Shown here piece after piece: positions 25,858-35,611 of a stretch of 64,000 nucleotides of DNA; within the stretch, counting starts at the first letter, position 1, and every line of letters starts with the position of its first letter. The stretch comes from Clostridia bacterium (lineage in GTDB: Bacteria > Bacillota_A > Clostridia > Oscillospirales > CAG-272). Location: positions 1 to 64,000 of the forward strand of contig JAFTUD010000010.1 in the NCBI GenBank assembly GCA_017466455.1. Direction: 5' to 3'. The notes below the pieces were generated by a model. It did no database searches and was not told the DNA's origin. It worked only from the letters and a program-made list of their open reading frames with translations. Position numbers and translations under genes: made by a program.

Positions 25858-26877
25858 TCAGCGGTTTTCGTACATCTTCTTATAGTAGTCCTTGTACTCA
25901 CCGCTTATGATATTTTCCCACCACTCACGGTTTTCAAGATACCACTTAATTGTCTTCTTAATTCCGTCGGCAAACTTCGTTTCGGGAAGCCAGCCAAGCT
26001 CGCTATGGATCTTTGTCGGGTCAATAGCGTAACGCATATCGTGACCTGCGCGGTCCTTAACATAGGTAATAAGGTCCTCGCTCTTGCCAAGCTCCTTCAA
26101 GATGATCTTAACGATGTCAATATTTCTCATTTCATTGTGTCCGCCGATGTTGTAAACCTCGCCAACTCTGCCGTTGTGAATAATAAGGTCAATAGCACGG
26201 CAGTGGTCCTCAACATAGAGCCAGTCACGCACGTTGATGCCCTCACCGTAAACGGGAAGTGGCTTGTCATAAAGCGCATTCGCAATCATAAGAGGAATGA
26301 GCTTCTCGGGGAAATGGTAAGGACCGTAGTTATTTGAGCAACGGGAGATTGTAACAGGCAAGCCAAAGGTCCTGTGATAAGCCTGAACCAAAAGGTCCGC
26401 GCTCGCCTTAGAGGCAGAATACGGGCTTGATGTATGAATAGGTGTTTCCTCGGTGAAGAAAAGGTCAGGACGGTCAAGCGGAAGATCTCCGTAAACCTCA
26501 TCGGTTGAAACCTGATGATATCTCTTAATTCCGTACTTACGGCACGCGTCCATCATAACCTGAGTGCCCATAATGTTAGTGTTAAGGAATACACCGGGGT
26601 TCTCAATAGAACGGTCAACATGGCTCTCTGCCGCAAAGTTTACAACGATGTCGGGATGCTCCTCTTCAAAAATAGCGTAAATAGCCTCTCTGTCAGTAAT
26701 GTCAGTCTTGCAGAAGCGGAAGTTAGGGTTGTCCATAACAGGGGCAAGCGTCTCCATATTTCCCGCATAGGTAAGACAGTCAACGCAAATAATCTTGTAG
26801 TCAGGGTGAGCCTTTAGCATATAATGCACAAAGTTACCGCCAATAAATCCGGCACCGCCGGTTACAATAATTTTCAT
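25858..26877 (-). CDS. rfbB: dTDP-glucose 4,6-dehydratase
   Basis: 339 aa. Extended SDR enzyme: GGAGFIGGNF nucleotide site at 7-16, STDEVYGD with the Asp-Glu pair, and SPYSASKASAD with the Tyr-x3-Lys catalytic pair. Converts dTDP-glucose to dTDP-4-keto-6-deoxyglucose, second step of dTDP-rhamnose synthesis. Length is typical. It is in the minus-strand operon, 41 bases after rfbD. Confidence 0.96.
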   Translation of the reverse strand: MKIIVTGGAGFIGGNFVHYMLKAHPDYKIICVDCLTYAGNMETLAPVMDNPNFRFCKTDITDREAIYAIFEEEHPDIVVNFAAESHVDRSIENPGVFLNTNIMGTQVMMDACRKYGIKRYHQVSTDEVYGDLPLDRPDLFFTEETPIHTSSPYSASKASADLLVQAYHRTFGLPVTISRCSNNYGPYHFPEKLIPLMIANALYDKPLPVYGEGINVRDWLYVEDHCRAIDLIIHNGRVGEVYNIGGHNEMRNIDIVKIILKELGKSEDLITYVKDRAGHDMRYAIDPTKIHSELGWLPETKFADGIKKTIKWYLENREWWENIISGEYKDYYKKMYENR

Positions 26878-26918
26878 AGTTCTAAAACTCCTTTTTCATT
26901 AGATGTTAAATTCAAGGC

Positions 26919-27806
26919 TCATTCGCCCTTGTAGTTTTCAATAAAGCAGAGAAGCGCGTCCTCCCAATGCCTGAACTCGTTTCCAACAGTCGCGCGAAAC
27001 GCCATATTGTCAAGCGCCGAGTAGGCAGGACGCTTAACAGGTGAGGGGAAGTCATCGCTTGTGCAGGGTGAAACATCGGCATCAATTCCCGCAAACTCCA
27101 CAATTCTTTGCGTAAACTCGTACCAAGAGCATTCGCCCTCGCCCGTGCCGTGATAAATTCCGTATTCCTCACAAGGAACGAGCTTCAGAAGATGATGCGC
27201 AAGGTCGCAAGCGTTTGTAGGATTTCCGCGTTGGTCGCAGACAACCTTACATTCGCCCCTCTCTCTTGCTATATTCATCATAGTTTTTACAAAGTTTTTG
27301 CCATAGTAGCCATAGAGCCACGATGTGCGCACGATAAAATACCGTGAGCATTGCTCTCTGATATATTGCTCGCCAAGTAGCTTAGTTCCGCCGTACACGC
27401 TCTTAGGGCTTGTCGCATCGTATTCTCTGTAAGGAGATGAGGCATCACCCGCAAAAACATAGTCCGTTGAAACATGAATTAGCTTAGCGCCGTTTTCCTC
27501 GCATACAATAGCGAGATTTCTCGGTCCTATCGCATTAGCCTTGAACGCCACCTCAGCGCCCTCGCCCTCAGCCATATTTACATTAGTGTAAGCCGCACAG
27601 TTTATTACAGCATCGTATTTATTTGCCTCAAACACACCGCGCACCGCCTCGAGGCTTGAAATGTCAAGCGTGTCAATGTCAACATAGTCAACATCGTTGT
27701 CGCATTTCAGAATTTCGGGAGTGCCAAGCTCGGTATATCCGCGCTCAAAGCATTTTCTGATCTCAATGCCAAGCTGTCCCTTGGCTCCGGTAACAAGAAT
27801 TTTCAT
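26919..27806 (-). CDS. rfbD: dTDP-4-dehydrorhamnose reductase
   Basis: 295 aa. SDR fold with GAKGQLGIEI at the N-terminus, STDYVFAG and SVYGGTKLLGE (Tyr-x3-Lys). Last step of dTDP-L-rhamnose synthesis, using NAD(P)H. It overlaps rfbA by one base, so the two are translationally coupled. Confidence 0.95.
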   Translation of the reverse strand: MKILVTGAKGQLGIEIRKCFERGYTELGTPEILKCDNDVDYVDIDTLDISSLEAVRGVFEANKYDAVINCAAYTNVNMAEGEGAEVAFKANAIGPRNLAIVCEENGAKLIHVSTDYVFAGDASSPYREYDATSPKSVYGGTKLLGEQYIREQCSRYFIVRTSWLYGYYGKNFVKTMMNIARERGECKVVCDQRGNPTNACDLAHHLLKLVPCEEYGIYHGTGEGECSWYEFTQRIVEFAGIDADVSPCTSDDFPSPVKRPAYSALDNMAFRATVGNEFRHWEDALLCFIENYKGE

Positions 27807-28693
27807 CAGTATTTAACCTTGCCCTCCGCAACACGCTTTAGATGCTCACCGTAGGTGGATTTTCCGTATCTTTCGGCGCTTTCAAGGAGCTTTTCCTTAG
27901 AAATCCAACCGTTGATATACGCAATCTCCTCAATAGCGGAAATCTTAATGCCCTGACGCTTCTCAATCATTTGAACAAATTGACCTGCCTCAATAAGGGA
28001 GTCCATTGTTCCCGTATCAAGCCAAGCGAAGCCCCTGCCAAGAAGCTTAACATCAAGGTCGCCATGCTCAAGAAAGATGTTGTTAAGAGAGGTGATTTCA
28101 AGCTCACCGCGCTTAGACGGCTTTACCTGCTTAGCATACTCAACGCATCTGTTGTCGTAGAAGTAAAGACCCGTTACCGCATAATGCGACTTTGGATTTT
28201 GTGGCTTTTCCTCAACGGAAATAACCTTATTGTTCTCATCAAATTCAACAACGCCGAATCTTTCGGGGTCGTCAACATAGTAGCCAAATACGCTTGCGCG
28301 GTGGTTTTCCTCTGCGTTCTTAACCGCTTCCCTTAATACCTTGGAAAATCCGTTTCCGTAAAAGATGTTGTCGCCAAGCACCATAGCGCAGGCATCGTCA
28401 CCGATAAACTCCTCTCCGAGCAAAAATGCCTGTGCAAGTCCGTCGGGTGAGGGCTGTACCTTGTACGAGAGCTTAATTCCGTAATCACTTCCGTCGCCGA
28501 GAAGATTTTCAAAGTTTGGAAGATCTCTTGGAGTAGAGATGATAAGAATATCCTTTATACCCGCAAGCATAAGGGTTGACAGAGGATAGTAAATCATGGG
28601 CTTGTCATAAATTGGAAGAAGCTGTTTTGATGTTATCATTGTAAGAGGGTAAAGACGGGTTCCGCTTCCCCCTGCAAGAACGATTCCTTTCAT
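27806..28693 (-). CDS. rfbA: Glucose-1-phosphate thymidylyltransferase
   Basis: 295 aa. Nucleotidyltransferase signature [11 protein letters not shown] at 8-18, with VLGDNIFYG and [10 protein letters not shown] further on, as in RmlA. First step of dTDP-rhamnose synthesis from glucose-1-phosphate and dTTP. It overlaps the upstream glycosyltransferase gene by 4 bases. Confidence 0.96.
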   Translation of the reverse strand: MKGIVLAGGSGTRLYPLTMITSKQLLPIYDKPMIYYPLSTLMLAGIKDILIISTPRDLPNFENLLGDGSDYGIKLSYKVQPSPDGLAQAFLLGEEFIGDDACAMVLGDNIFYGNGFSKVLREAVKNAEENHRASVFGYYVDDPERFGVVEFDENNKVISVEEKPQNPKSHYAVTGLYFYDNRCVEYAKQVKPSKRGELEITSLNNIFLEHGDLDVKLLGRGFAWLDTGTMDSLIEAGQFVQMIEKRQGIKISAIEEIAYINGWISKEKLLESAERYGKSTYGEHLKRVAEGKVKY

Positions 28694-29697
28694 AGGTTAA
28701 TCTCCTTTTTATCATGTTTTTTAAAATTATATCTGCCAAAGAGGTACATCAAACGGAAAACGATACCCTCGCTAAAGGTTTGTCTGTACATTTTAGTAGT
28801 GAAAATATATCCGAGGCGGGTAAAGAAATTCCTTTGATTTTTGAAATATCTCTTAGCCTCTTTTTTGTATTCTTCGGGAATTTTATCGCCGTATAGCTCG
28901 CAAAATGCCCGTAGCTGATATGAGTAGCGACGGCTCTTACCGCTTTTGAGCCTCTTAAGACGCTTGAAGAAGTTCTTAACAGGTCCCGTTTCATAGCCGA
29001 TAGCATTGTTTCCGTGCTGACGGTAGAGAGTAGTGCGCGCCCTATCGTAATGCGCGCGCCCGAATGCGGTAGCAACGAGGTAAACCCAAGAGTCATGCAC
29101 ATCCATATCATCGCTGAAGTATGGCTTTAGTATGTCAATTAATGATCTGTTGCATACCTGAGTATGTCCAACACACGCATTTTGTATCATAGCGTTGTAG
29201 AAGGTCAGTGGTCTTTTTGCCACAACCGTCTTGCCCTTGATCTTCAGATCATCATCGGTAATGTGTGAGCATGCGGAGTATAGGCACGGCTCATTCTTGT
29301 CCGCCGTGTCAAGCCAAGCAACCGCACGGCTTAGCTTGTCGGGTAGCCAAACATCGTCTTGGTCGCTAAACGAGAAGTAATCGCACTCACCATCACAGCG
29401 CAGAATAAGCTCGTGCAGGCTCGCATTAAGTCCAATATTTTCGCCATATATTACCGTCCAACCGTATTTTTCGGAGTATTCCTTCAAAATCTCACGCGTT
29501 GAGTCGGTTGAGCCGTCATCGCGAATAAGCACTGAGCAGTCCTCATAATTTTCAAGCGAGAGGTAACTGTCAAGCTGTTCTCTTAGGTGATTTTCACCGT
29601 TGTAGGTGGAAAGCAGAATTTGTATTTTCCTTTTGCCGTTTGCTTTTTCATTTGTCGGCAAGGCACTTTCCTTGTCCGTGCTTAAATTTTGCTCCAC
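28690..29697 (-). CDS. GT2 glycosyltransferase, rhamnosyltransferase-like
   Basis: 335 aa. GT-A fold: [18 protein letters not shown] near residue 28, [10 protein letters not shown], and the metal motif SDQDDVW near 117. This set fits the rhamnosyltransferase-type GT2 group of O-antigen and exopolysaccharide clusters. First gene of the operon behind the promoter at 29758-29786, and directly coupled to rfbA, which supports dTDP-rhamnose as donor. Linkage and acceptor cannot be read from sequence. Confidence 0.88.
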   Translation of the reverse strand: MEQNLSTDKESALPTNEKANGKRKIQILLSTYNGENHLREQLDSYLSLENYEDCSVLIRDDGSTDSTREILKEYSEKYGWTVIYGENIGLNASLHELILRCDGECDYFSFSDQDDVWLPDKLSRAVAWLDTADKNEPCLYSACSHITDDDLKIKGKTVVAKRPLTFYNAMIQNACVGHTQVCNRSLIDILKPYFSDDMDVHDSWVYLVATAFGRAHYDRARTTLYRQHGNNAIGYETGPVKNFFKRLKRLKSGKSRRYSYQLRAFCELYGDKIPEEYKKEAKRYFKNQRNFFTRLGYIFTTKMYRQTFSEGIVFRLMYLFGRYNFKKHDKKEINL

Positions 29698-29757
29698 GAG
29701 CCGTTACCCCCTTTCTTGCTTGCCTAAATAGTGCCAAGCGCATAATCATTCAACGAT

Positions 29758-29786
29758 AGTATACCACCATTTTACTAAAATGTCAA
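29758..29786 (-). promoter_or_regulatory. Promoter of the polysaccharide operon
   Basis: Minus-strand TTGACA, 17 bases, TATACT. It lies about 60 bases before the first rhamnosyltransferase gene and probably drives the whole 15-kb minus-strand cluster. Confidence 0.85.
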
Positions 29787-29844
29787 TATAAACAAGTAAT
29801 TTTATATTATATAATACGGGCAACCGAGAGCCTCGGTAGGCTAT

Positions 29845-29953
29845 CCAACGCAACGAAGTTGCATATCGAGGACTCGCAGAGTCCATATCGAGTTGAGCGT
29901 AGCGAAACATATCGTGCGACGGAACGGAGCATATCGTGTCCGTAGGACATATA
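29845..29953. repeat. Hairpin array B with ATATCG linkers
   Basis: Modules in order: GCAAC-GAA-GTTGC, GGACTC-GCA-GAGTCC, GTTGAGC-GTA-GCGAAAC, GCGACG-GAA-CGGAGC and TGTCC-GTA-GGACA, each but the last followed by ATATCG. The third and fourth have tandem G/A mismatches inside the stem (GA facing GA). TGTCC-GTA-GGACA is identical to a module of array A. Located in the 895-base gene-free gap between the polysaccharide operon and the ABC operon. A further hairpin ACCGAG-AGC-CTCGGT lies just to the left at 29823-29837. Confidence 0.85.
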
Positions 29954-30030
29954 AGAACCTAACACTCCGTTTTGTCAAACGGATTGCTTCGCTTTGCAAA
30001 AATCAAATAGCATTTTTGCGTGTTAGAACC
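29954..30030 (+). other. Three-way-junction-like inverted repeat element
   Basis: An outer helix CTAACAC/GTGTTAG (29959-29965/30020-30026) directly encloses two perfect hairpins: TCCGTTT-TGTC-AAACGGA and GCAAAAAT/ATTTTTGC, separated by a pyrimidine-rich linker. AGAACC flanks both sides as a direct repeat, as a small transposable element would show. It could be a MITE-like remnant or a structured RNA. Confidence 0.5.
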
Positions 30031-30058
30031 TTGTTACTCGCTTCGCTCGTAATCGAGC

Positions 30059-30148
30059 TTGCGATAGCACCATTCCGCATTCCTCATTCCGAATTCCGCA
30101 TTCCGCACTTGCGACAGCACCGTTCCGCACTCCGAATTCCGCATTCCA
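30059..30148. repeat. TTGCGAYAGCACC / TTCCGCA repeat, first locus
   Basis: Two copies 50 bases apart of TTGCGAYAGCACCRTTCCGCA, each followed by short units of ATTCCG(A/C)ATTCC type. The same core recurs inverted at 35.56-35.61 kb and directly at 47.56 and 47.70 kb. The rest of the 29.7-30.6 kb gap (30149-30480) shows no supported gene or clear structure. Confidence 0.75.
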
Positions 30149-30489
30149 AACTCAATTACAGCCACAGGGTCGGCTATTTTGATTTTTTAAAAATCGCCAC
30201 AAAGCTCCCCCGAAAACGCAAATTATAGATACATATCGCCACATTTTGCCCGAAATCAAGCAAAATTCAAGCCAAAAGCGCCTCGCCCCAAGCTAAGCAT
30301 AAAATGTCAAAAAATCCAACGCAAAACCGCCCGTAATTTTGCAAATGCACAGCCCAAGGCTATCTTGTATCGCTTCCGTCAAGCGTTGCTTAGGCTACAA
30401 AAGCCTCACCCTCACCCACAAAAAAGGAAAATGCCCACATAGCTTATGTGAAAATTAGATGAAAATTTCAATTTTACAAAATATTCTTA

Positions 30490-30518
30490 TTGATTTTATT
30501 TGTTATATATGTTATACT
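30490..30518 (+). promoter_or_regulatory. Promoter of the GldA/F/G-like ABC operon
   Basis: TTGATT, 17 bases, TATACT, about 75 bases before the start of the ATPase gene. Confidence 0.7.
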
Positions 30519-30592
30519 TAATCTTGACCTAATATACGCGTGTGCGTGTATTACTTGAAATGAAAACGCTAAAGCAAAGGAAAGGCAAGAAA

Positions 30593-31534
30593 ATGATAGA
30601 AATCAAAAATCTTGTAAAGAGGTATGGAAACCATTTTGCGGTTGATGATATATCCTTTACGATTAACGATGGCGAAATTGTCGGCTTCCTCGGTCCAAAC
30701 GGAGCAGGAAAGTCAACCACTATGAACATCATAACAGGCTATCTGTCCTCAACCTCGGGCACAGCCGTAATCGACGGACACGATATTCTTGAGGATACAC
30801 TTGAGGCAAAAAAATGCGTGGGCTTCTTACCCGAGCAGCCGCCCCTTTATATTGATATGACCGTTTGGGAATATCTTTCGTTTGTCTACGACCTTAAGGG
30901 CTGTGACTTCAATAAGCAAAAGCATCTTGATGAGGTGCTTGCCCTTGTCAAGGTTGCCGATGTAAAAAACCGTCTTATCCGCAACCTCTCAAAGGGATAT
31001 AAGCAAAGGGTCGGTATTGCGGGCGCGCTTATCGGCAATCCGAAAATCATCATTCTTGATGAGCCAACGGTAGGACTTGACCCTCAGCAGGTCATAGACA
31101 TAAGAAACCTTGTGCGTAATCTCGGCAAAAAGCACACAGTTATCCTCTCAACCCATATAATGCAGGAGGTGCAGGCTGTTTGCGACCGTATTATCGTTAT
31201 AAATAACGGTAAGATAATCGCCGATGAAAAGACCGCAAGCTTCAATAACGCAGTAAATCAAAACACAAAATACCGTGTCAAGATTGCAGGACCTCAAAGA
31301 GAGGTTTTGCGCCATCTTCGCTCCCTTGTTGGAGTCGTTTCCTGCGAGTTGCACGGTGAGCGCGAGGGAGATGCCTTCTCCTACGATATTGAAAGCGCTC
31401 CAAACATTGACATCAGAAAGACACTTTTCCGTACCCTTGCCGAAAAGGAATGGCCAATGCTCGGCATGGAGGCAGTCGGTATGGAGCTTGAGGAAATCTT
31501 CCTTCGTCTTGTAAATAAAGGAGGTAACAAATGA
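30593..31534 (+). CDS. ABC transporter ATPase (GldA/CcmA-like)
   Basis: 313 aa from the ATG at 30593; an earlier in-frame ATG at 30542 has no ribosome site and adds 17 basic residues. Walker A GPNGAGKST, signature LSKGYKQRVG, Walker B IIILDEPTVGLDP. ABC-2 type ATPase of the GldA/NatA group, with the usual C-terminal extension ending EEIFLRLV. Acts with the permease (overlap 4 bases) and the two membrane-anchored proteins behind it. Confidence 0.92.
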   Translation: MIEIKNLVKRYGNHFAVDDISFTINDGEIVGFLGPNGAGKSTTMNIITGYLSSTSGTAVIDGHDILEDTLEAKKCVGFLPEQPPLYIDMTVWEYLSFVYDLKGCDFNKQKHLDEVLALVKVADVKNRLIRNLSKGYKQRVGIAGALIGNPKIIILDEPTVGLDPQQVIDIRNLVRNLGKKHTVILSTHIMQEVQAVCDRIIVINNGKIIADEKTASFNNAVNQNTKYRVKIAGPQREVLRHLRSLVGVVSCELHGEREGDAFSYDIESAPNIDIRKTLFRTLAEKEWPMLGMEAVGMELEEIFLRLVNKGGNK

Positions 31535-32265
31535 TAGCAATATTCAAGCGTGAAATGCGCTCTTATTTCACAACCTCCACAGGATATGTTTTCTTGGCAG
31601 TTGCCCTCATTTTGTCGGCAATCGCCTTCGGCGCAAGCACTCTTATGCTCTCGTCAAGCGACACAGGGGCATACTTCACAATTATGCTTTTCGTTCTTCT
31701 TATTATCCTTCCTATCCTTACAATGAAGACCTTTAGCGAGGAGAGAAGGACAAAGACCGAGCAGCTTCTTATCACCGCGCCAATCACAACCACGCAAATG
31801 GTAATGGGCAAATTTCTTTCATGCTTCTGCATGTTCTTAATCGCCCTTCTTATCTCGTGCGTAAACTTTATTCCGCTTTTTGCATACGCCGATACAACCT
31901 CAAGCGCCGCAACAAGCCTACCGCCGAATGTGGCTCTTATCGTAGGAAATATGATTGCGCTTGTTCTTGTCGGAATGAGCTTTATAGCAATAGGAATTTT
32001 CGTGTCCTCACTTACTGAAAATCAGTTTGCCGCAGTCGTTATAACAATAGCAATCCTTTTAGGACTCTTGCTTGTCGGACTTTTCAATAGCTTTATTGAG
32101 TCCTATGCGATAAGGACAGTTATCAGCTGGCTCTCCGTTTACAGCAGATTTATAAACTTTACATACGGAATTTTTGATATAGGAGCGCTCATTTATTACA
32201 TTTCAATAAGTGGTGTGTTCGTATTTCTTGCGGTGCGCGTGTTTGAAGCGCGTAAATACCGCTAA
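31531..32265 (+). CDS. ABC-2 permease (GldF-like)
   Basis: 244 aa with six predicted membrane segments. Opening IFKREMRSYFTTSTGYVFLAV and the loop LPILTMKTFSEERRTKTEQLLITAP are typical of GldF-like permeases. Forms the membrane pore with the preceding ATPase. Substrate unknown. Confidence 0.9.
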   Translation: MIAIFKREMRSYFTTSTGYVFLAVALILSAIAFGASTLMLSSSDTGAYFTIMLFVLLIILPILTMKTFSEERRTKTEQLLITAPITTTQMVMGKFLSCFCMFLIALLISCVNFIPLFAYADTTSSAATSLPPNVALIVGNMIALVLVGMSFIAIGIFVSSLTENQFAAVVITIAILLGLLLVGLFNSFIESYAIRTVISWLSVYSRFINFTYGIFDIGALIYYISISGVFVFLAVRVFEARKYR

Positions 32266-32276
32266 GGAGGTAAGCG

Positions 32277-33863
32277 ATGAAGACAGGATTTTTAAAGTCG
32301 CTCGCCGACTCAAAGAAGATTAAATACTCAACCCTTAGCACAGCATTTATCGCAGTCGTTATCGCCCTTGTAATAATGCTTAACGCAATAACAACCGTGC
32401 TATCAAGCAAGCTCGGCTGGTACATTGATATGACTGATGAGCAAATGTTTTCTCTCTCGGACGATGCCAAGGACCTGCTTGACACAATAAATGACAATGT
32501 AGAGCTTGAAATCGTGTTCCCCTGCGACAAGGACGAGATAGATAAGAATTATGCAAACACAAAGACCGCAGGCGCTATCGGCTATGTTCACTCAACCGCC
32601 GAGCAAATTTTAAAGGCTTGCGATAATGTTACCGTTTCCTACCACGATGTTGACAAGGATTACCTGTTCTATAAGGAGGCAGGAGTGCTTGGCAAGGCAG
32701 GAGATGATAAAATTCTCATTCTCAGAAAGGATGTAAACGGAAAATATGTTGAGGGCGACTTCAGAGTTTACCCCGTAAACTATTTCTTCGTAGGTGACAC
32801 AAACGGCGACCTCTATGGCTATAACGGCGAGCTTATGTTCCTATCCGCCCTTCTTGCCATGTCCCACGACACAGTCCCCGTTGTTTACTTCACAATAGGT
32901 CACTCCGAGTATTCCTTTAACGATGATGTTACAATCAGCTATGAAACAATAAACGAGGCATTTCTCGCAGGTAAAATCAACGAAAAGGCTCTTGAGCTTA
33001 TGCGTGTATTTTGCGACAGTGGCTTTGTAGTAAAGCCCCTTGACCTCGTTACCTCGGAAATTCCTGCCGATGCGAGAATTATCGTAATCAATCAACCGCA
33101 AAGCGATTTTGATGACGGCGAAATTTACAAGCTAAATACCTACCTTGAAAAGGAAGGCACTGTATTTTGCTTTACCCCGCACAGCGTTGACCTTCCAAAC
33201 CTATATACCACCCTCGAGGCAGTATACGGCATTAAGGTTACACCGAGCGCAACACCCGTTGAGGACACCTCAACTCAATTTGCAAACACAAAATACACCC
33301 TTCTTGCAAATGTATGCACAACCGACAACAGCTTTGCGACAAAGCAGTATTTCGGCTCACTCAATTCATTTGCGTCGGCAAGGGCAAGGCTTATGAACTG
33401 TGCAACCCTTAAAATAGATGAAAAGTTTATGACCACCGAGGGCTACCAGACAGGAAGCATTATCAGATACACCTACCCGCTTCTTGAAACAACGAGGAAC
33501 GCAGTGTACGGCGACCAAAAGGGCGTATATAACCTTATGGCAATAAGCTCAAGAGAGCAGTGGAGCTATGAGGGACAGTACAGCTCCTTCTCCTATCTCT
33601 TAGTGTGCCCGTCAAGCGATTTTGCATCAAATGAATATCTTAGCTCAACCTCTGCGCCAAACAAAAATATGATTTTATCACTTATTCAGTCAACATCAAG
33701 CGTTCAAACACCCGTAAATCTTGAATACAAGACCTTTATGACATATGAGCTTGATATTACTGACCGTCAGGCACAAAGCGCAACAATCCTTCTTGCAACG
33801 ATTGTTCCCGCACTTGTTGTCCTTTGCGGAGTTGTAATAATGGTAAGGAGAAAGCACAGATAA
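32277..33863 (+). CDS. GldG-like auxiliary ABC component
   Basis: 528 aa. One N-terminal membrane helix (about 22-42), a large outside domain (YIDMTDEQMFSLSDDAKDLLDTI onward) of the GldG/IFT52-like type, and a C-terminal membrane helix followed by RRKHR. The motif VYFTIGHSEYSF matches the family's GH-E loop. Ribosome site AAGGAGG lies just upstream. Such proteins pair with GldA/F-type ABC systems in many phyla, most without gliding motility. Confidence 0.87.
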   Translation: MKTGFLKSLADSKKIKYSTLSTAFIAVVIALVIMLNAITTVLSSKLGWYIDMTDEQMFSLSDDAKDLLDTINDNVELEIVFPCDKDEIDKNYANTKTAGAIGYVHSTAEQILKACDNVTVSYHDVDKDYLFYKEAGVLGKAGDDKILILRKDVNGKYVEGDFRVYPVNYFFVGDTNGDLYGYNGELMFLSALLAMSHDTVPVVYFTIGHSEYSFNDDVTISYETINEAFLAGKINEKALELMRVFCDSGFVVKPLDLVTSEIPADARIIVINQPQSDFDDGEIYKLNTYLEKEGTVFCFTPHSVDLPNLYTTLEAVYGIKVTPSATPVEDTSTQFANTKYTLLANVCTTDNSFATKQYFGSLNSFASARARLMNCATLKIDEKFMTTEGYQTGSIIRYTYPLLETTRNAVYGDQKGVYNLMAISSREQWSYEGQYSSFSYLLVCPSSDFASNEYLSSTSAPNKNMILSLIQSTSSVQTPVNLEYKTFMTYELDITDRQAQSATILLATIVPALVVLCGVVIMVRRKHR

Positions 33864-35545
33864 TGAAGATGAAGAACAAGAAAATAACACTAATCGTGCT
33901 GTGCGCGGTGTTACTTGCGGTAGTATTGCTTTACTTCTTCGTTATTGCACCCCTTATGGATGAGGACGATCCCGAAAGACCTACGCTTGAAACAGGTGAG
34001 GGCGAGGGAAATTATTACGGATACCTTATGATGTATCCCGAAATTGATACAAGCGACTTAATTTCAATAAGCATAACAAACTCCCACGGCACATTTTCAT
34101 TTAGCAATAAGATAAGTGAGGATACAGGCACAAAGCAGCTTGCCCTTACAAATTATCCAAGGCTAAAGCTAAGCCAAAACGCACTCTCAAATCTAAGAGT
34201 TTATACTCTTAATACGCAGTGCAAGACAAATGAACCGCTAAGGGACTGCACCCCCGAGCAAATGGCGCTCTACGGCGTTACAGAGGATACCTGTCAGGCA
34301 AGCTACACCGTCAAGTTCAAGGAAAACGGTGTGGAAAAGGAGCATACCGTGTATATCGGCGACAGGACTCTTTCCTCATCGGGCTCATACTTTGCTACCG
34401 TAAAGGGCAGAAATGTTATTTACGAGATAGGAAGCGGGCTTGAAAGCGCGCTTATGATAGCAAGAGAGGACTTCGTTGATCCCCTTATATGCGCGGTTTA
34501 TTCCGAGGCACAGGTCGTTTTTGAAATCCAACGACTGATGATAGGAAATTCAAATGAGTCATCGCCATTTATCGGTATAAATGCAACAAGAGATACCGAG
34601 GGTGAGGAAATATCCGTTAAATACAGCGTTCAATTCCCAACAAATGCAAAAAATGTAACCGCAAACACAACCTATATTTCAAATGCGCTAAACAACCTTC
34701 TCGTTAATTTCACCGCGCAAAAAATCGTTGAAATTGACCCGAGCGAGGAAACCTGCGCAAAATACGGACTCGGCAAGGACGATGTCACAAGGGTAGTGAG
34801 CCTTCGTACCTTTGACCTTACCGAATACAGATACACCATCAGTAAAAGGACCGAAAGCGAGGAGGGAAGCTTCTATTATATCCTTATCCCCGCAAAATCC
34901 TCTAAGGATGTATCGCTTATCGCAAGACTTAATGCAACAACCTATGACTTCTTGGAAAGCGAAAATGCAATAAAATGGGTAGCGACAAACTCCGTTGACG
35001 CAGGCTTTACAAAGTATATTCAAGCAAATGAGCAGGCAGGCGAAAGCGGTGTTGCCGACATTACAATTATGTCAAATACAAACGCCCTTTCAGGCTTTAG
35101 CGATAAGTTCATTCTGAATTATGCTCCCCACCCAACCGATTCGTCAAAGCGAGATGTGCTTACAGTCACAAGTGAAAGCGGAAGATATACCTTCACCGAT
35201 GACCTGAGCGCAACCGATTCGGAGAGGAAGAACCAGTTTAATAACTTCTATGCGATTTTGGTAAATTACCCGATGCCAAACCGCTTTAACACAATGACCG
35301 ATGAGGAAAGGGCGAGCGCAAAGACAGAGCAAAGCCTCATTCTCAGTATTCGTATAACAATGAACGACGGTACAAAAATGGGCTATGATTACTATAAGCT
35401 TGACTCCGCTAATGTAATGTGTGAGTTCTTTGATGATGTTATTACCGAGCCTACGGTAGTTTTTGATACCACCCTTCAGCATGTAAATATTCTTGCCACC
35501 GCCCTTGATCAGCTAATCAGCGGTGAACAAGTAGAAAAACACTAA
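33863..35545 (+). CDS. DUF4340 domain membrane-anchored protein
   Basis: 560 aa from the ATG at 33863, which overlaps the previous stop (taATG) and has AAGGAG upstream. One N-terminal membrane helix (about 7-29), acidic linker, then a long beta-rich outside region. The segment LRDCTPEQMALYGVTEDTCQASYTV.. and the later LGKDDVTRVVSL fit DUF4340 repeats, which commonly follow GldG-like proteins. Probably the last component of this export or surface system. A perfect 18-bp palindrome without T-run follows at 35547-35564. Confidence 0.85.
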   Translation: MKMKNKKITLIVLCAVLLAVVLLYFFVIAPLMDEDDPERPTLETGEGEGNYYGYLMMYPEIDTSDLISISITNSHGTFSFSNKISEDTGTKQLALTNYPRLKLSQNALSNLRVYTLNTQCKTNEPLRDCTPEQMALYGVTEDTCQASYTVKFKENGVEKEHTVYIGDRTLSSSGSYFATVKGRNVIYEIGSGLESALMIAREDFVDPLICAVYSEAQVVFEIQRLMIGNSNESSPFIGINATRDTEGEEISVKYSVQFPTNAKNVTANTTYISNALNNLLVNFTAQKIVEIDPSEETCAKYGLGKDDVTRVVSLRTFDLTEYRYTISKRTESEEGSFYYILIPAKSSKDVSLIARLNATTYDFLESENAIKWVATNSVDAGFTKYIQANEQAGESGVADITIMSNTNALSGFSDKFILNYAPHPTDSSKRDVLTVTSESGRYTFTDDLSATDSERKNQFNNFYAILVNYPMPNRFNTMTDEERASAKTEQSLILSIRITMNDGTKMGYDYYKLDSANVMCEFFDDVITEPTVVFDTTLQHVNILATALDQLISGEQVEKH

Positions 35546-35546
35546 A

Positions 35547-35610
35547 CGAGAGCCGAGGCTCTCGAATTCGGAGTGCGGAATTCGGAGTTCGGAATGGTGC
35601 TATCGCAAGC
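35547..35610. repeat. Palindrome and inverted TTCCGCA/GCACC repeat, second locus
   Basis: A perfect 18-bp palindrome CGAGAGCC/GGCTCTCG (35547-35564) is followed by the inverted form of the TTGCGATAGCACCATTCCG repeat seen at 30.06 and 47.56 kb. It sits between the ABC operon and array C. Confidence 0.7.
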
Positions 35611-35611
35611 T

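Noticed and set aside
25726..26337. 203-residue frame on the plus strand
   Set aside because: It spans repeat DNA and the antisense of rfbB, and has no ribosome site.
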